From contig DWYX01000039.1 in NCBI GenBank assembly GCA_019118465.1, positions 1 to 64,000 of the forward strand: DNA of 64,000 nucleotides. The letters run 5' to 3'. Below the pieces are notes generated by a model. It had not been told where the DNA came from and did not search any database. It saw only the letters and a list, made by a program, of their open reading frames with translations. Below are positions 37,196-47,669 of the stretch, in pieces. How positions within the stretch are numbered: position 1 is the stretch's first letter; each line of letters begins with the position of its first letter. The translations under genes and the position numbers were made by a program. The stretch is from Candidatus Limosilactobacillus faecipullorum (GTDB lineage Bacteria; Bacillota; Bacilli; Lactobacillales; Lactobacillaceae).

Positions 37196-38053
37196 TTACT
37201 CATTTAAATAAGCCAATAAGGCCGGTAATTCCGCTTCAGCTTGTTCCATTCCTTGTTGATAAAGCTTTTGGATTTTCTTCGTATTGTTTTCTAATCGGCC
37301 AACCTTAATTGTATTGTTGGGGTTAAAAACATACGCCTGGCGTTGGTTTACCAAGCGGTTTAATTCCTTAACTTGCTGGTTATACATTTCTGGCCGCTTG
37401 ATTGCGGTTTCCACAAACTTGGGATAGTCCTTGAAGCCATGTTCAAACATTTCCTTTAAGATATTCCTGGTTGGCTTTTTCCGGTAATCACTTGGTCGGG
37501 TCCGAACAACCACAATTTTATCAAAGCCTTGTTCTTGGGCAATGTTAAAGGGAATTGAATTGGCTAAGCCCCCATCCAAACATTCGCCAGCTGTTGTCTT
37601 TTGCGGTGCGGTGAAGAAAGGCATCGAACTTGAAGCCTTTAAATCCGTTTCTAATTCTTTACCTATTGGGTCAGTAAAAGTGACCGCCTTCCCCGAAGTT
37701 AATTCGGTTGCAACAATCGTAAAATGGGAAGCGGACCGTTCATAGGCCCGTTCATCAAAGTTATGCCAATCCCATCCATGATCTTCAAAAAGAAAATCTA
37801 GGTTTAAGACTTCTTTTTTCTTAAGTAGTCGCCGCATTGAAATGTAATCGGCATTATGACGGTAGGTGGTATTTACATGGACCATCCGTCCATATTGTTT
37901 TGAAACAAATTGGGCGCCACAAAGAGCCCCGGCCGAAACGCCGATTACACTTTCAAATTCAAGATGGTGTTTTAAAAACGCATCGGTAATTCCGGTTGAG
38001 TATTGGCCCCGCATAGCCCCACCTTCCAAAACTAAGGCCGCATGATAAAGCAT
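37196..38053 (-). CDS. Patatin-like phospholipase
   Basis: Ser-Asp dyad lipase of the RssA/YjjU type. The oxyanion motif GGAMRGQYSTG, the nucleophile GVSAG near residue 38 and the Asp in CLDGGLANSIP are clear. The 285-residue form starts at the ATG after GGAGGG; upstream in-frame codons are not supported. Cytoplasmic, with no signal peptide. Substrate unknown. Confidence 0.92.
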   Translation of the reverse strand: MLYHAALVLEGGAMRGQYSTGITDAFLKHHLEFESVIGVSAGALCGAQFVSKQYGRMVHVNTTYRHNADYISMRRLLKKKEVLNLDFLFEDHGWDWHNFDERAYERSASHFTIVATELTSGKAVTFTDPIGKELETDLKASSSMPFFTAPQKTTAGECLDGGLANSIPFNIAQEQGFDKIVVVRTRPSDYRKKPTRNILKEMFEHGFKDYPKFVETAIKRPEMYNQQVKELNRLVNQRQAYVFNPNNTIKVGRLENNTKKIQKLYQQGMEQAEAELPALLAYLNE

Positions 38054-38136
38054 AACTTTCCCTCCGTTTTTTAAGCTGAATAGGATTATTATACAACAAG
38101 CTCTTCTATCGTTAATTATCTTTTTTCGCAGATTGA

Positions 38137-39357
<1,221 letters not shown>

Positions 39358-39361
39358 GATT

Positions 39362-39402
39362 ATAATAAAGGATGAGTTGAATAATTATGCTCATCCTTTT
39401 TA
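39362..39402 (+). terminator. Intrinsic terminator of the C-S lyase gene
   Basis: AAAGGATGAG pairs with CTCATCCTTT and is followed by TTTATAA. Confidence 0.8.
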
Positions 39403-39425
39403 TAATGCGACAAGGAGTGATTAAC

Positions 39426-40288
39426 ATGCAAATTGGGTACATTGGGACTGGTGTCATGGGTTCGGGGGTTATTTCAAATCTCTTGCAACACGGTGAAGCT
39501 GTTAAAGTCTTCAATCGGACTAAAGTACATGCCCAAGCGGTTCTGAACCGAGGGCAACCTGGGTCGGTAGTCCAGCAGAATTAACCAAGCAAGTGGATGT
39601 ATTGTTTACTATGGTTGGGTTCCCAACTGATGTTGAAGAGCTTTATCTCGGCAAAAATGGAATTTTAGCAAATACTCATCCGGGCCAAGTCCTTATCGAC
39701 ATGACTACCAGTAAGCCGTCATTAGCGAAAAAGATTGGTGAAACTGGTGAAGCCAAACAAGTACGCGTAATTGACGCCCCTGTCTCTGGTGGTGATATTG
39801 GTGCTAAAAACGGGACTTTGACTGTCATGGCCGGTGGCGACCGAAGCGTTCTAGATGATCTGAAAACTCTTTTCAGTGAATTTTCTAAAGAGGTTAACTA
39901 TTTTGGTCCATACGGTGCTGGTCAACACGCCAAGATGGCCAATCAAATCATGATTGCAGGAACAATGACCGGGTTAACCGAAGCCTTAGTTTACGCTAAA
40001 GGAACCGGTTTGGACCCTGCCCAAGTGATCCAAACTTTGCAAGGTGGTGCTGCCGAAAACTTCAGCCTTGGAACTTATGGACCACGAATCCTAAAGGGCG
40101 ACTACACACCTGGCTTCTTCACCAAGCACTTCTTAAAGGACCTGCGAATTGCCGTTGACGAAGCCGAAGCGATGCACTTAAACCTTCCCGGCACCGCTCT
40201 TGCCAAACAACTCTACACCACCCTCGTCGACGAGAAAAAACTTGGTAACGACGGAACCCAAGCGTTGATTAAGTTGTGGTGGAATTAA
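39426..40288 (+). pseudogene. 3-hydroxyisobutyrate dehydrogenase-family NAD(P) oxidoreductase, frameshifted
   Basis: The first frame gives the Rossmann start MQIGYIGTGVMGSGVISNLL to NRG; the second gives ATWVGSPAELTKQVDVLFTM, then DAPVSGGDIGAKNGTLTVM and catalytic Lys region GAGQHAKMANQI. The shift occurs at GAGGGCAACC around 39552, where a G run of four shortened to three would account for it. Both halves are otherwise intact, so this is a recent one-base loss or a sequencing error. Two separate ORF calls here would be wrong. RBS AAGGAG. Confidence 0.85.
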
Positions 40289-40385
40289 ATGATCTCCCCG
40301 ATCTGATACGGTAATAAGGACAATCAGGTGTGAAAGCCAACAAGGCTAGATTCAAGCTAAGTCCTTATTTAGAGTGTCAGATCAT
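40289..40385 (+). ncRNA. Structured inverted-repeat segment (RNA or mobile-element end)
   Basis: GATCTGATAC (40300-40309) pairs with GTGTCAGATC (40374-40383), ATAAGGAC (40314-40321) with GTCCTTAT (40361-40368), and AGCC with GGCT in the apex. ATGATCT and AGATCAT form an alternative outer stem. It follows the oxidoreductase gene but has no T run, so it is not a simple terminator. It could be a small RNA or the hairpin end of a lost insertion sequence of the IS200/IS605 type. Identity unresolved. From 40386 to 40618 nothing further was recognised. Confidence 0.4.
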
Positions 40386-40618
40386 CTAGGAAAACTGGAT
40401 TATGCGGGATATAATGCTAGAACAGGATAACCTCAAGGAGATAACCACTTTTTTGAAGTCATGTTCCTATCTGGAGCGCTAAACTTAGCAAAGATTGAGT
40501 AAAAAGTTTCACCCAAAATCAAGCGGCGATAAGGAAAATAACCGTTATGAACTAACAATTTGCTTGATTATCATATTTCTATCTAATTAAATATTAGAGA
40601 ATAAGGAAAGTATACTTA

Positions 40619-41783
40619 TGGTAAATTATTATAATTTTTGCTTTAAATTTAAATCTTTAGTATTATCTATATTTTTTTGACGATTGCCATATATCATCCA
40701 AATAAGTGGGTTATTTGGATGACGGCAATGGTAATTTTAATGCTTGATTTAATTGATGCAAGAATTAAATTTCAACCAATTATAAAGACAATCAATCTAA
40801 TAATTCAGCTTTTGGCGCAACCCTTCATAATCTCATTTTCAATTGGAAATGTATTAGGCTTTATTGGAGCGGTTAATCCAGTAGGTATTCTGGGTAGTTT
40901 AATAGCTCTAGGTGTTTATGTAATATTTAATTTGTCTTATGCGCAACAAATTGTCAAGCTGATTAACTCAAATATATTTCGCCTTTTATGGATTATTTAC
41001 TTTTTTCAAATTGCAATAGCTCCCCCAGCATATTTTGAAATGTATGAAACTAATGATAATTGGATGGGTACATTGCTTACAACTGGCGCAATTGGCGCTG
41101 TTACTTACGCAGTTGTGATTATAAAAATTATGAAACACTGGCATTTTGGTGATCCTGTTTCTTTAATTAGAGATAGTGCAAAGTCAAATTTTGTGGTGGT
41201 AACTGTATATGTATTACTTACCTTGTTATTTCTTTACAGCGATTTGGTTAGCACCAATGGTTTAGAAAAATTAACTTCTTTTTCAATTTGGAAATTGTTA
41301 TTAACTACCGTCGAAGCAGCGATTGGTGAAGAATTTCTCTGTCGATACGGAATTCTAACATTACTACTAGATTTTGTTAGAAATTTTCGTTTGAGAATAC
41401 CGATTGCTATTTTGGGAAGCTCACTTATCTTTGCTCTTTTCCATTTTCTAAATCTTTCCCATCAAAATTTATCATTGACGATTTATCAGTTTTGTTTCAC
41501 TGCCATATCTGGGATTTTCTTTGCTTTGATATTTTTATATACTGGGCATTTGGAAATGGTGGTATTAATTCATTTCTTATTTGACTTTTCTTCTTCTCTT
41601 ACTAGTGGGAATGCATCGCTGACTGGAAATATTACTTTGAGTGACTATCAATCAATTATTAATTTAGCTATTCTTATGTTGATTTTATTGATTTGGATGA
41701 TGTTTGGTAAACGGCATCAAGTTATGGAGAGAAATGCCAAAATTTTAATAAAGAGTAAGGTGGTGCAAAATAATGCTAAATAA
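40619..41783 (+). pseudogene. CPBP-family intramembrane metalloprotease with a T7-run frame break near the 5' end
   Basis: The body has eight or so membrane spans and the three CPBP motifs: GEEFLCRYG (EExxxR), LFHFLN and IHFLFDF. From the TTG at 40677 the ORF is open. However ATG 40619, preceded by AAGGAAAG, opens a frame (MVNYYNFCFK) that would join the body if the T7 tract at 40672-40678 were T8. So a one-base slip at a homopolymer separates the start from the body. This may be phase variation, a dead gene or a sequencing error. The region is markedly more AT-rich than its surroundings. Homologues often accompany bacteriocin or pheromone genes. Confidence 0.7.
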
Positions 41784-41811
41784 TTTAAAACTACTTAGAT
41801 ATGAAAAATAA
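41773..41811 (+). pseudogene. Truncated ORF, possible HTH-regulator start
   Basis: MLNNLKLLRYEK followed by a stop, translationally overlapping the CPBP gene end. The 12 residues resemble the first helix of XRE-type regulators. The rest is missing. Weakly supported. Confidence 0.35.
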
Positions 41812-41861
41812 GAAGAAGGCAATTTAAAGCACACCTTAAAAGTAGAGAAGCAAGCTCCAAT

Positions 41862-41897
41862 AAAAAAGTCCAGAATGGTAAAATTCATCCTGAACTA
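41862..41897 (-). terminator. Intrinsic terminator of the pgpA-like gene
   Basis: AGTTCAGGATGA pairs with CATTCTGGACT, followed by TTTTTTATT on the minus strand. Confidence 0.75.
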
Positions 41898-41915
41898 ATC
41901 TTAGATTGTTTTCTT

Positions 41916-42413
41916 TTAGGCATAATGATGAGCGACTTTCCCACAAACAGCGGCAACAATAGCCCCTAAAAGGTCATCAATAAAGGTATTAACATGGTTT
42001 TCATCGGTATCAAATTGCTTGATGATCCCGGACTTAACCCGATCAAGGTAACCGAAGTTGGTGGCGCCAATCGTGCCGTAAATTTCAGAAATTTGTAGGG
42101 CCAAAGCTTCATCAACCCCAAATACCCCCGCATCATTTTCGATAATTGATTGTAGTGGTTCAGCAATAGCCCCTGCTTCTGCTAAACGATCAAGTTCAAG
42201 GGCAACCATGGCGTTATTTAGTAATTCTCGCTTATGCAAGACGGTGATTAATGATTCATAACATTCATCGACAGTTAATTCGGGGATGAACTCCTTTTGA
42301 AGGTCATAAGCATCAACGGCTAAATCCCGTAAGTTTACACCCCGTTCTTTCAAGCGCTTCGTCACGAATTCGTAAGCTTTGGTATCTGGATATTTAAAGT
42401 GTTTATTGTACAT
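41916..42413 (-). CDS. Phosphatidylglycerophosphatase A-related protein (YutG type)
   Basis: A 165-residue member of the PgpA family lacking the membrane anchor of E. coli PgpA, similar in layout to B. subtilis YutG. Acidic metal-binding positions are seen in VALELDRLAE and TFIDDLLGAIVAAV. A phosphatase role in phospholipid synthesis is possible; the family branch is not settled. Confidence 0.78.
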   Translation of the reverse strand: MYNKHFKYPDTKAYEFVTKRLKERGVNLRDLAVDAYDLQKEFIPELTVDECYESLITVLHKRELLNNAMVALELDRLAEAGAIAEPLQSIIENDAGVFGVDEALALQISEIYGTIGATNFGYLDRVKSGIIKQFDTDENHVNTFIDDLLGAIVAAVCGKVAHHYA

Positions 42414-42436
42414 GAAAAACGTCCCCCTTCTTAAAA

Positions 42437-42475
42437 ACGAGAAGTGAGGCCATTTAACCTCTCTTCTCGTTTTCT
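42437..42475 (-). terminator. Intrinsic terminator of the potABCD operon
   Basis: AAAACGAGAAGAGAGG pairs with CCTCACTTCTCGTTTTT around TTAAATGG on the minus strand. Confidence 0.85.
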
Positions 42476-42531
42476 TTACATAATTATGATAACTTTAACA
42501 CTGACTAATTGGTTCGCCAAGATTTCTGCCA

Positions 42532-43605
42532 TTACTTAACAAACATTTTAAATTCCAAGAATAAATCATTATATTCCTGGTTAACCTTCTTTGGCAGATC
42601 CCGGTAAACTTGTAAATGCTTCATCGTTTGCTTGTCAGGATAGAAGGCTTTGTTGCTCGTAACCGACTTATCAAGGTACTTCATCGCAGCTTGATTTGGC
42701 GTGGCATAACCAACATAGTCCGCATTTTGCGCCGCATTCTTTGGTTCTAACATGAAGTTAATGAAGGCATTGGCTGCTTTGACGTTTTTGGCAGACTTTG
42801 GAATGACAAAGTTATCATACCAAATGTTACTCCCTTCGCTAGGAACGATATAGTGTAAGTGTGGGTTAACATCCATCATTTCCGCCGCATCCCCGGAGTA
42901 AGCAATCCCAATTGCCGCTTCGTCCTGCTTCATATACATCTTCATTTCATCGGCCACGACCGCTTTCGCATTTCCACTTAAACCACGTAACTTCTGTTCG
43001 GCTGCCTTCAACTCACCGTAATTAGTGGTGTTAACTGAATGGTCCTGGGTAATTAAAGCAATCGCCATCATGTCACGCGCACTATCATACAGCATTTCTT
43101 GATTCCGATACTCCGATTTCCAAAGATCGGTCCAATGCTTCGGCGGATTTTTGACTAATTGATCATTGTAGACGATTCCTAAAGTCCCCCAGAAATAAGG
43201 GACCGAGTACTTATTATGCGGATCAAAACTTTGATTCAAAAATTGCGGTGCCAAGTACTTCATATTAGGAATTTTGCGGTGATTCAGTGGTTGAATTAAA
43301 TGCTCTTTCTTCATCCGCTGAATCGTATATTCACTAGGGACGACTAAATCATAGCGTGTTCCCCCTTGTTCGATCTTCGTTAACATGGCTTCGTTTGAAT
43401 CAAAGGTTTCGTAATCCACTTGGTAGCCAGTTTGCTTTTCAAACTTCTTAATTAGACTTGGGTCAATATAGTCTCCCCAATTATAGATTACCAAAGTTTT
43501 TGTAGAGGAAATTGCGCTTTGTTTAGCTGTTAGTTGGTGGTTCCAAACCATTAAACCCGCAATTACCGCAACTAAGACGACGATCGCCGCAAAGAGTTTT
43601 TTCAT
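42532..43605 (-). CDS. potD: Spermidine/putrescine ABC transporter substrate-binding protein
   Basis: A 357-residue extracellular binding protein with an N-terminal membrane segment (LFAAIVVLVAVIAGLMVWN) and no clear lipobox Cys. The family pattern NWGDYIDPSLIKKFEKQTGYQVDYETFDSNEAML is characteristic of PotD. Last gene of potABCD. Confidence 0.93.
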   Translation of the reverse strand: MKKLFAAIVVLVAVIAGLMVWNHQLTAKQSAISSTKTLVIYNWGDYIDPSLIKKFEKQTGYQVDYETFDSNEAMLTKIEQGGTRYDLVVPSEYTIQRMKKEHLIQPLNHRKIPNMKYLAPQFLNQSFDPHNKYSVPYFWGTLGIVYNDQLVKNPPKHWTDLWKSEYRNQEMLYDSARDMMAIALITQDHSVNTTNYGELKAAEQKLRGLSGNAKAVVADEMKMYMKQDEAAIGIAYSGDAAEMMDVNPHLHYIVPSEGSNIWYDNFVIPKSAKNVKAANAFINFMLEPKNAAQNADYVGYATPNQAAMKYLDKSVTSNKAFYPDKQTMKHLQVYRDLPKKVNQEYNDLFLEFKMFVK

Positions 43606-43607
43606 CT

Positions 43608-44399
43608 TTAACGACCTCCTTTCGGTGTTGGCTTAACCGAGAACCGGTAGTAAATGTAAACCAGCACTAAGGAAACCAAGAACATCACGGTTGAAAGAGC
43701 ATTAATCTCCAAATCAATCCCTTGCCGGGCCCGAGAATAGATTTCTACCGAAAGGGTTGAGAAACCATTTCCCGTCACGAAGAAGGTCACTGCGAAATCG
43801 TCCAAAGAGTAGGTCAAAGCCATGAAGAAACCGGCCTTAATCCCGTCCATAATCCCTGGAATGGTGACTTGCGAGAAGGTTTGCCACCGGGTCGCTCCTA
43901 AATCGAAAGCGGCATCAGTCAGCGATTGTGGTAATTCTTTAGCTTTAGGAAGGACCATCAAGACCACGATTGGAATACAAAAGGCAATGTGGCTTAGTAG
44001 AACTGACCAAAAGCCAAGTTTAATCCCCAAAAAAGTAAAGAAGATTAAGAAACTAGCCCCGATAATAACGTCAGGGGAAACCATTAAGATATTATTTAAA
44101 ACTAAAACATTTTGCCGCCAAGCACGGTGCTTAATTTTTTGGATTAAAAGCGCCCCACTCGTCCCGATTACTGTTGAAATCAAGGCAGCAAGGAGGGCAA
44201 TGATGATTGTATTCAAAACAATGCTAATCATCCGGGTATCGGCAAATAAAGCTTGGTAATGGATCCAGGAAAAGTGCTTAAAGCCATCCATCGTTTCGCC
44301 AGAACTAAATGAATAGTAAATCAAGTAGAAAATTGGTGAATACATTAGGATAAGGACCACTGCCAAGTAAACTTTACTTAAGGTTCGTCTTTTTTTCAT
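43608..44399 (-). CDS. potC: Spermidine/putrescine ABC transporter permease
   Basis: A 263-residue permease with six membrane segments and the EAA loop DAAFDLGATRWQTFSQVTIPGIMDGI. Overlaps potB by four bases (ATGA) and is two bases from potD. Confidence 0.94.
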   Translation of the reverse strand: MKKRRTLSKVYLAVVLILMYSPIFYLIYYSFSSGETMDGFKHFSWIHYQALFADTRMISIVLNTIIIALLAALISTVIGTSGALLIQKIKHRAWRQNVLVLNNILMVSPDVIIGASFLIFFTFLGIKLGFWSVLLSHIAFCIPIVVLMVLPKAKELPQSLTDAAFDLGATRWQTFSQVTIPGIMDGIKAGFFMALTYSLDDFAVTFFVTGNGFSTLSVEIYSRARQGIDLEINALSTVMFLVSLVLVYIYYRFSVKPTPKGGR

Positions 44400-45205
44400 C
44401 GGTGGACCCCCTTCCCAGAATCATCAGTTAGGAGCATAACAATTAACATGGCCACGACCAGGACAACCCCAATCGTTGACCCCATCCCCCAGTTTTGGGT
44501 GGTCAAGAAGTGTTCCTCAATCGCCGTCCCCAGGGTAATCACCCGGTTTCCGCCAATCAACCGCGTAATCATAAAGAGGGAGAGCGATGGAATGAAGACT
44601 GCTTGAATTCCTGCAAAGACCCCGTTTTTAGTTAGCGGTAAGATTACTCGGCGAAAAGTCTGCCACCGGCTAGCACCAAGGTCTAAGCTAGCATTAATCA
44701 GTGATGGCCGAATTGCCACAATCGAGTTATAGATCGGCAAAATCATAAATGGCAATTCGATGTAGGCCGCGACCAACATAAAACTGGCATCAGTGAAGAG
44801 AAGCTGGTGGCTGCCAATCCCCACAAACCGTAAGAAGTTATTAATCGAGCCGTTTTCCCCTAAAATCCCGATAAAGGCATAGGTTTTTAAAAGGAGGTTA
44901 ATCCAAGTTGGCATAATAATCAGTGCTAGCCAGAAGTCCCGACTTTTGAACTGAGCAATAATATAAGCTACCGGATAGGAAATCACGAGGGTTACGACCG
45001 TAATTAAAAAGGCATACCAGACCGAATTAAAAGTCATTTTTAAGTAAACCCCCGATTTGGCAAAATCAATGTAGTTTTGCACCGTAAAATGGCCATTCAG
45101 ACTGAGAAAGGATTGATAAAAAATCAAAACTAACGGGGCAACCACAAAGAGGGCGAGCCAAAGGTAATACGGAAGGGAGAAGAACCAGTGCTTTTTATTC
45201 GTCAT
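44396..45205 (-). CDS. potB: Spermidine/putrescine ABC transporter permease
   Basis: A 269-residue permease with the EAA loop [20 protein letters not shown]. Four-base overlaps with both potA and potC indicate tight coupling. Confidence 0.94.
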   Translation of the reverse strand: MTNKKHWFFSLPYYLWLALFVVAPLVLIFYQSFLSLNGHFTVQNYIDFAKSGVYLKMTFNSVWYAFLITVVTLVISYPVAYIIAQFKSRDFWLALIIMPTWINLLLKTYAFIGILGENGSINNFLRFVGIGSHQLLFTDASFMLVAAYIELPFMILPIYNSIVAIRPSLINASLDLGASRWQTFRRVILPLTKNGVFAGIQAVFIPSLSLFMITRLIGGNRVITLGTAIEEHFLTTQNWGMGSTIGVVLVVAMLIVMLLTDDSGKGVHR

Positions 45206-46290
45206 TCTTCCACCCCCTGATATGATTCAAGTCGCGCATCGAATTCGGCTTGAGTTTCGTTGGCCCGCATCACGTGGATGTCTTCTGGGTCAAAGGTAAT
45301 CCCTATTTGCTTGCCGACCGTTGTCTTGTGGATCGAATTAATTTTCCATTCGTGGCCATCAGTATCATGAACCATGATTTGATAATCCACGCCTCGGAAA
45401 AGTTGACTGTCAACGGTTGCCGTCAACTTTCCTTTTTCAACTGTGGTAATATCTAAATCTTCAGGTCGGAGAACGACTTCAACTGCTTCGCCAGGGGTAA
45501 TCCCGGCGTCAACACAAATAAATTCCTTACCGTCAATAGCAACCGCAAAATCCCGTACCATTGTGGCTGGAATAATGTTGGATTCACCAATAAAATCAGC
45601 CACAAAGTGATTTAGCGGTTCATCGTAAATATCAACCGGAGTTCCTGATTGTTCGATCAATCCGTCGTTAACAATCATAATTTGATCACTCATCGCCAAA
45701 GCTTCTTCTTGATCGTGCGTAACAAAAATAAAAGTGATCCCTAGTTGCCGTTGCAAGGCCCGGAGTTCGGCTTGCATATCTTTCCGTAACTTATGATCCA
45801 AGGCCGACAAGGCTTCATCAAGTAACAAAACCTTGGGCCGATTAACGATCGCCCGCGCAATTGCGACCCGTTGGAGTTGCCCACCGGAAAGTTCATCTAG
45901 TTCCCGATGAGCATAACCTTCAAGGTGTACTAAAGCTAGGGCTTCAGCCACCCGTAATTGGATCTCTTTTTTCTTCATGCGTTTTAACCGCAAGCCAAAG
46001 GCGATGTTATCAAAGACGTTGAAATTAGGAAAAAGTGCGTAATCTTGAAAAACTGTGTTAACTTGCCGTTTGTTTGCCGGTAATTGATTGATTTGTTGGC
46101 CATCAAAGTAAATTTTCCCATCATTTGGGAAGTCAAACCCCGCGATCAGTCGTAAGATGGTCGTCTTTCCGGACCCTGAGGGGCCCAAGATGGTATAGAA
46201 CTTACCCTCCTCAATTTCAAAATTGATATCCTTTAAGATTACGTTATCGCCAAACTGCTTTTTAACGCCTTCAAATTTAAGAATCGCCAA
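45202..46290 (-). CDS. potA: Spermidine/putrescine ABC transporter ATPase
   Basis: ATP-binding subunit with Walker [10 protein letters not shown], signature [14 protein letters not shown], Walker [13 protein letters not shown] and the C-terminal TOBE domain from about residue 265. Start taken as TTG eight bases after GGGGAG, giving [13 protein letters not shown]; an upstream GTG is possible. First gene of the operon, 34 bases downstream of the hypothetical gene at 46325, which may be co-transcribed. Confidence 0.94.
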   Translation of the reverse strand: MAILKFEGVKKQFGDNVILKDINFEIEEGKFYTILGPSGSGKTTILRLIAGFDFPNDGKIYFDGQQINQLPANKRQVNTVFQDYALFPNFNVFDNIAFGLRLKRMKKKEIQLRVAEALALVHLEGYAHRELDELSGGQLQRVAIARAIVNRPKVLLLDEALSALDHKLRKDMQAELRALQRQLGITFIFVTHDQEEALAMSDQIMIVNDGLIEQSGTPVDIYDEPLNHFVADFIGESNIIPATMVRDFAVAIDGKEFICVDAGITPGEAVEVVLRPEDLDITTVEKGKLTATVDSQLFRGVDYQIMVHDTDGHEWKINSIHKTTVGKQIGITFDPEDIHVMRANETQAEFDARLESYQGVEE

Positions 46291-46324
46291 TCGTTTCACT
46301 CCCCTTTACTGAATTAACTTATAA

Positions 46325-47485
46325 TTAGTGCTTTGTTCTTGTTTCAATTTCGTCAACAATCCGCTTAAGCTCTTGCCGCTGTTCGGCTGGCAGATCCATG
46401 ATAATCCGGGTCAGCATTGCCCGATCCTTCTTCAGCATAAACATGAAAACTTGCTGGATCTGACTTTCCATTTGGGTTACTTCTAGTTGCGGATCGTCTT
46501 TGTTTCCAGCTTTCGCTAAAGACTTTTGCGCTTCATAGAGCACCCGCAAGTAATCCTTCGTAATTTCAAGATCATAGGACCAAAGAGCTTTAGCTAGGAA
46601 CTTTCCAAACTGTTCAAAAACCCAAACTTGTTCTAACAGTGATAAGCCGGATTTTTGTGCCATTGGGCTAGCCATAAAGCTAGCCATGTTCGTCAAATCA
46701 CTCACGATCGTTAGCGGATGGACTTGTAATAAGTAATCGTTGAGATAATTTTCAACAAGTCCCCACGCATCATCCGAAGTAACGTTGCTCGTTTCCCCTT
46801 CTTCGGCTAAATACTGTTTGAAGTAATCAAGTAAGTTACCATTTAGTTTGCGAATTTTAACCGCCAAGGACTCAAATCTAGGATCTTCAGCAGTTACTAG
46901 ATGATCATCAGAGAACTGGGCGTATTCGCGGAAGATTTCACTTGCTTTTTCCGTCACCGGAACCGGATTTTGAAGGTCAAATTGGACCCGTCGCGTAAAA
47001 AGCGCTAGGGGTTGGTTTGCGGAATCATCCCCACTTTGGGCTAACTGAAGTGACAGGTCTAATAAATTGTTAAATAACTTTTCCTGATCGGTTTCATCTA
47101 GTAAAGGACCATTAAAGTTGGCTAAACTTGCTTGGTACTCTTGATTTGCCCGTTCAATCGCGAAATTCGTGGTAACCTGAGGAACGACTTGACCATTGGT
47201 AAGGACCAGTTTTAAATACTGGTTCGCCTTCTCTCGGGTAAAATGACTACTTACCATCATCGCAATTAATAAGTGTTTAAAGACGATGTTTGGTTCCACC
47301 CGCAAAAACTCGGTCCCCGGAACAACAATGGGAAGCTTAGTGGCTTCATTGATATACAATAAAACATCAAACCGATTTGCCCGCGCTGGCTTTACAAACC
47401 AATTTGTAAGCTGGGATGATTTGGCAGCTGAGTCAGTCTTCATTGATGAAAAATTTTTAATAAATTGTTTGGTATAACTAATCAA
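46325..47485 (-). CDS. Hypothetical 386-residue protein upstream of potA
   Basis: Starts with TTG after GAGGAG. The product is soluble and mostly helical, with no membrane segment. Features include VKPARANRFDVLLYI, TTNFAIERANQEYQ and a charged C-terminus (ELKRIVDEIETRTKH). I do not recognise the family. The 34-base gap to potA makes co-transcription with the polyamine transporter plausible. Confidence 0.7.
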   Translation of the reverse strand: MISYTKQFIKNFSSMKTDSAAKSSQLTNWFVKPARANRFDVLLYINEATKLPIVVPGTEFLRVEPNIVFKHLLIAMMVSSHFTREKANQYLKLVLTNGQVVPQVTTNFAIERANQEYQASLANFNGPLLDETDQEKLFNNLLDLSLQLAQSGDDSANQPLALFTRRVQFDLQNPVPVTEKASEIFREYAQFSDDHLVTAEDPRFESLAVKIRKLNGNLLDYFKQYLAEEGETSNVTSDDAWGLVENYLNDYLLQVHPLTIVSDLTNMASFMASPMAQKSGLSLLEQVWVFEQFGKFLAKALWSYDLEITKDYLRVLYEAQKSLAKAGNKDDPQLEVTQMESQIQQVFMFMLKKDRAMLTRIIMDLPAEQRQELKRIVDEIETRTKH

Positions 47486-47607
47486 ACGATCACTCCTCTT
47501 CGTTGACTTGCCAATTTACTGTATCATATTTTGATCGTTAATAGGGTTTTTAAGCTAAAATAACCCCGATAAAATTATTCTCTTATTCTTACTGTACCAC
47601 ACGACCA

Positions 47608-47648
47608 ACAAAAAAGAGTAAGTGCTAACCAATCGGCCGGACTTACCC
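47608..47648 (-). terminator. Probable intrinsic terminator
   Basis: GGTAAGT pairs with ACTTACT around a GC-rich core, followed on the minus strand by CTTTTTTGTTGG; it closes the alpha/beta hydrolase gene. Confidence 0.55.
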
Positions 47649-47669
47649 TGTAAATTTCCCTTTAAAGAC

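Noticed and set aside
39387-40288. Two separate small genes
   Set aside because: Together they form one 3-hydroxyisobutyrate dehydrogenase-family protein interrupted by a one-base loss.
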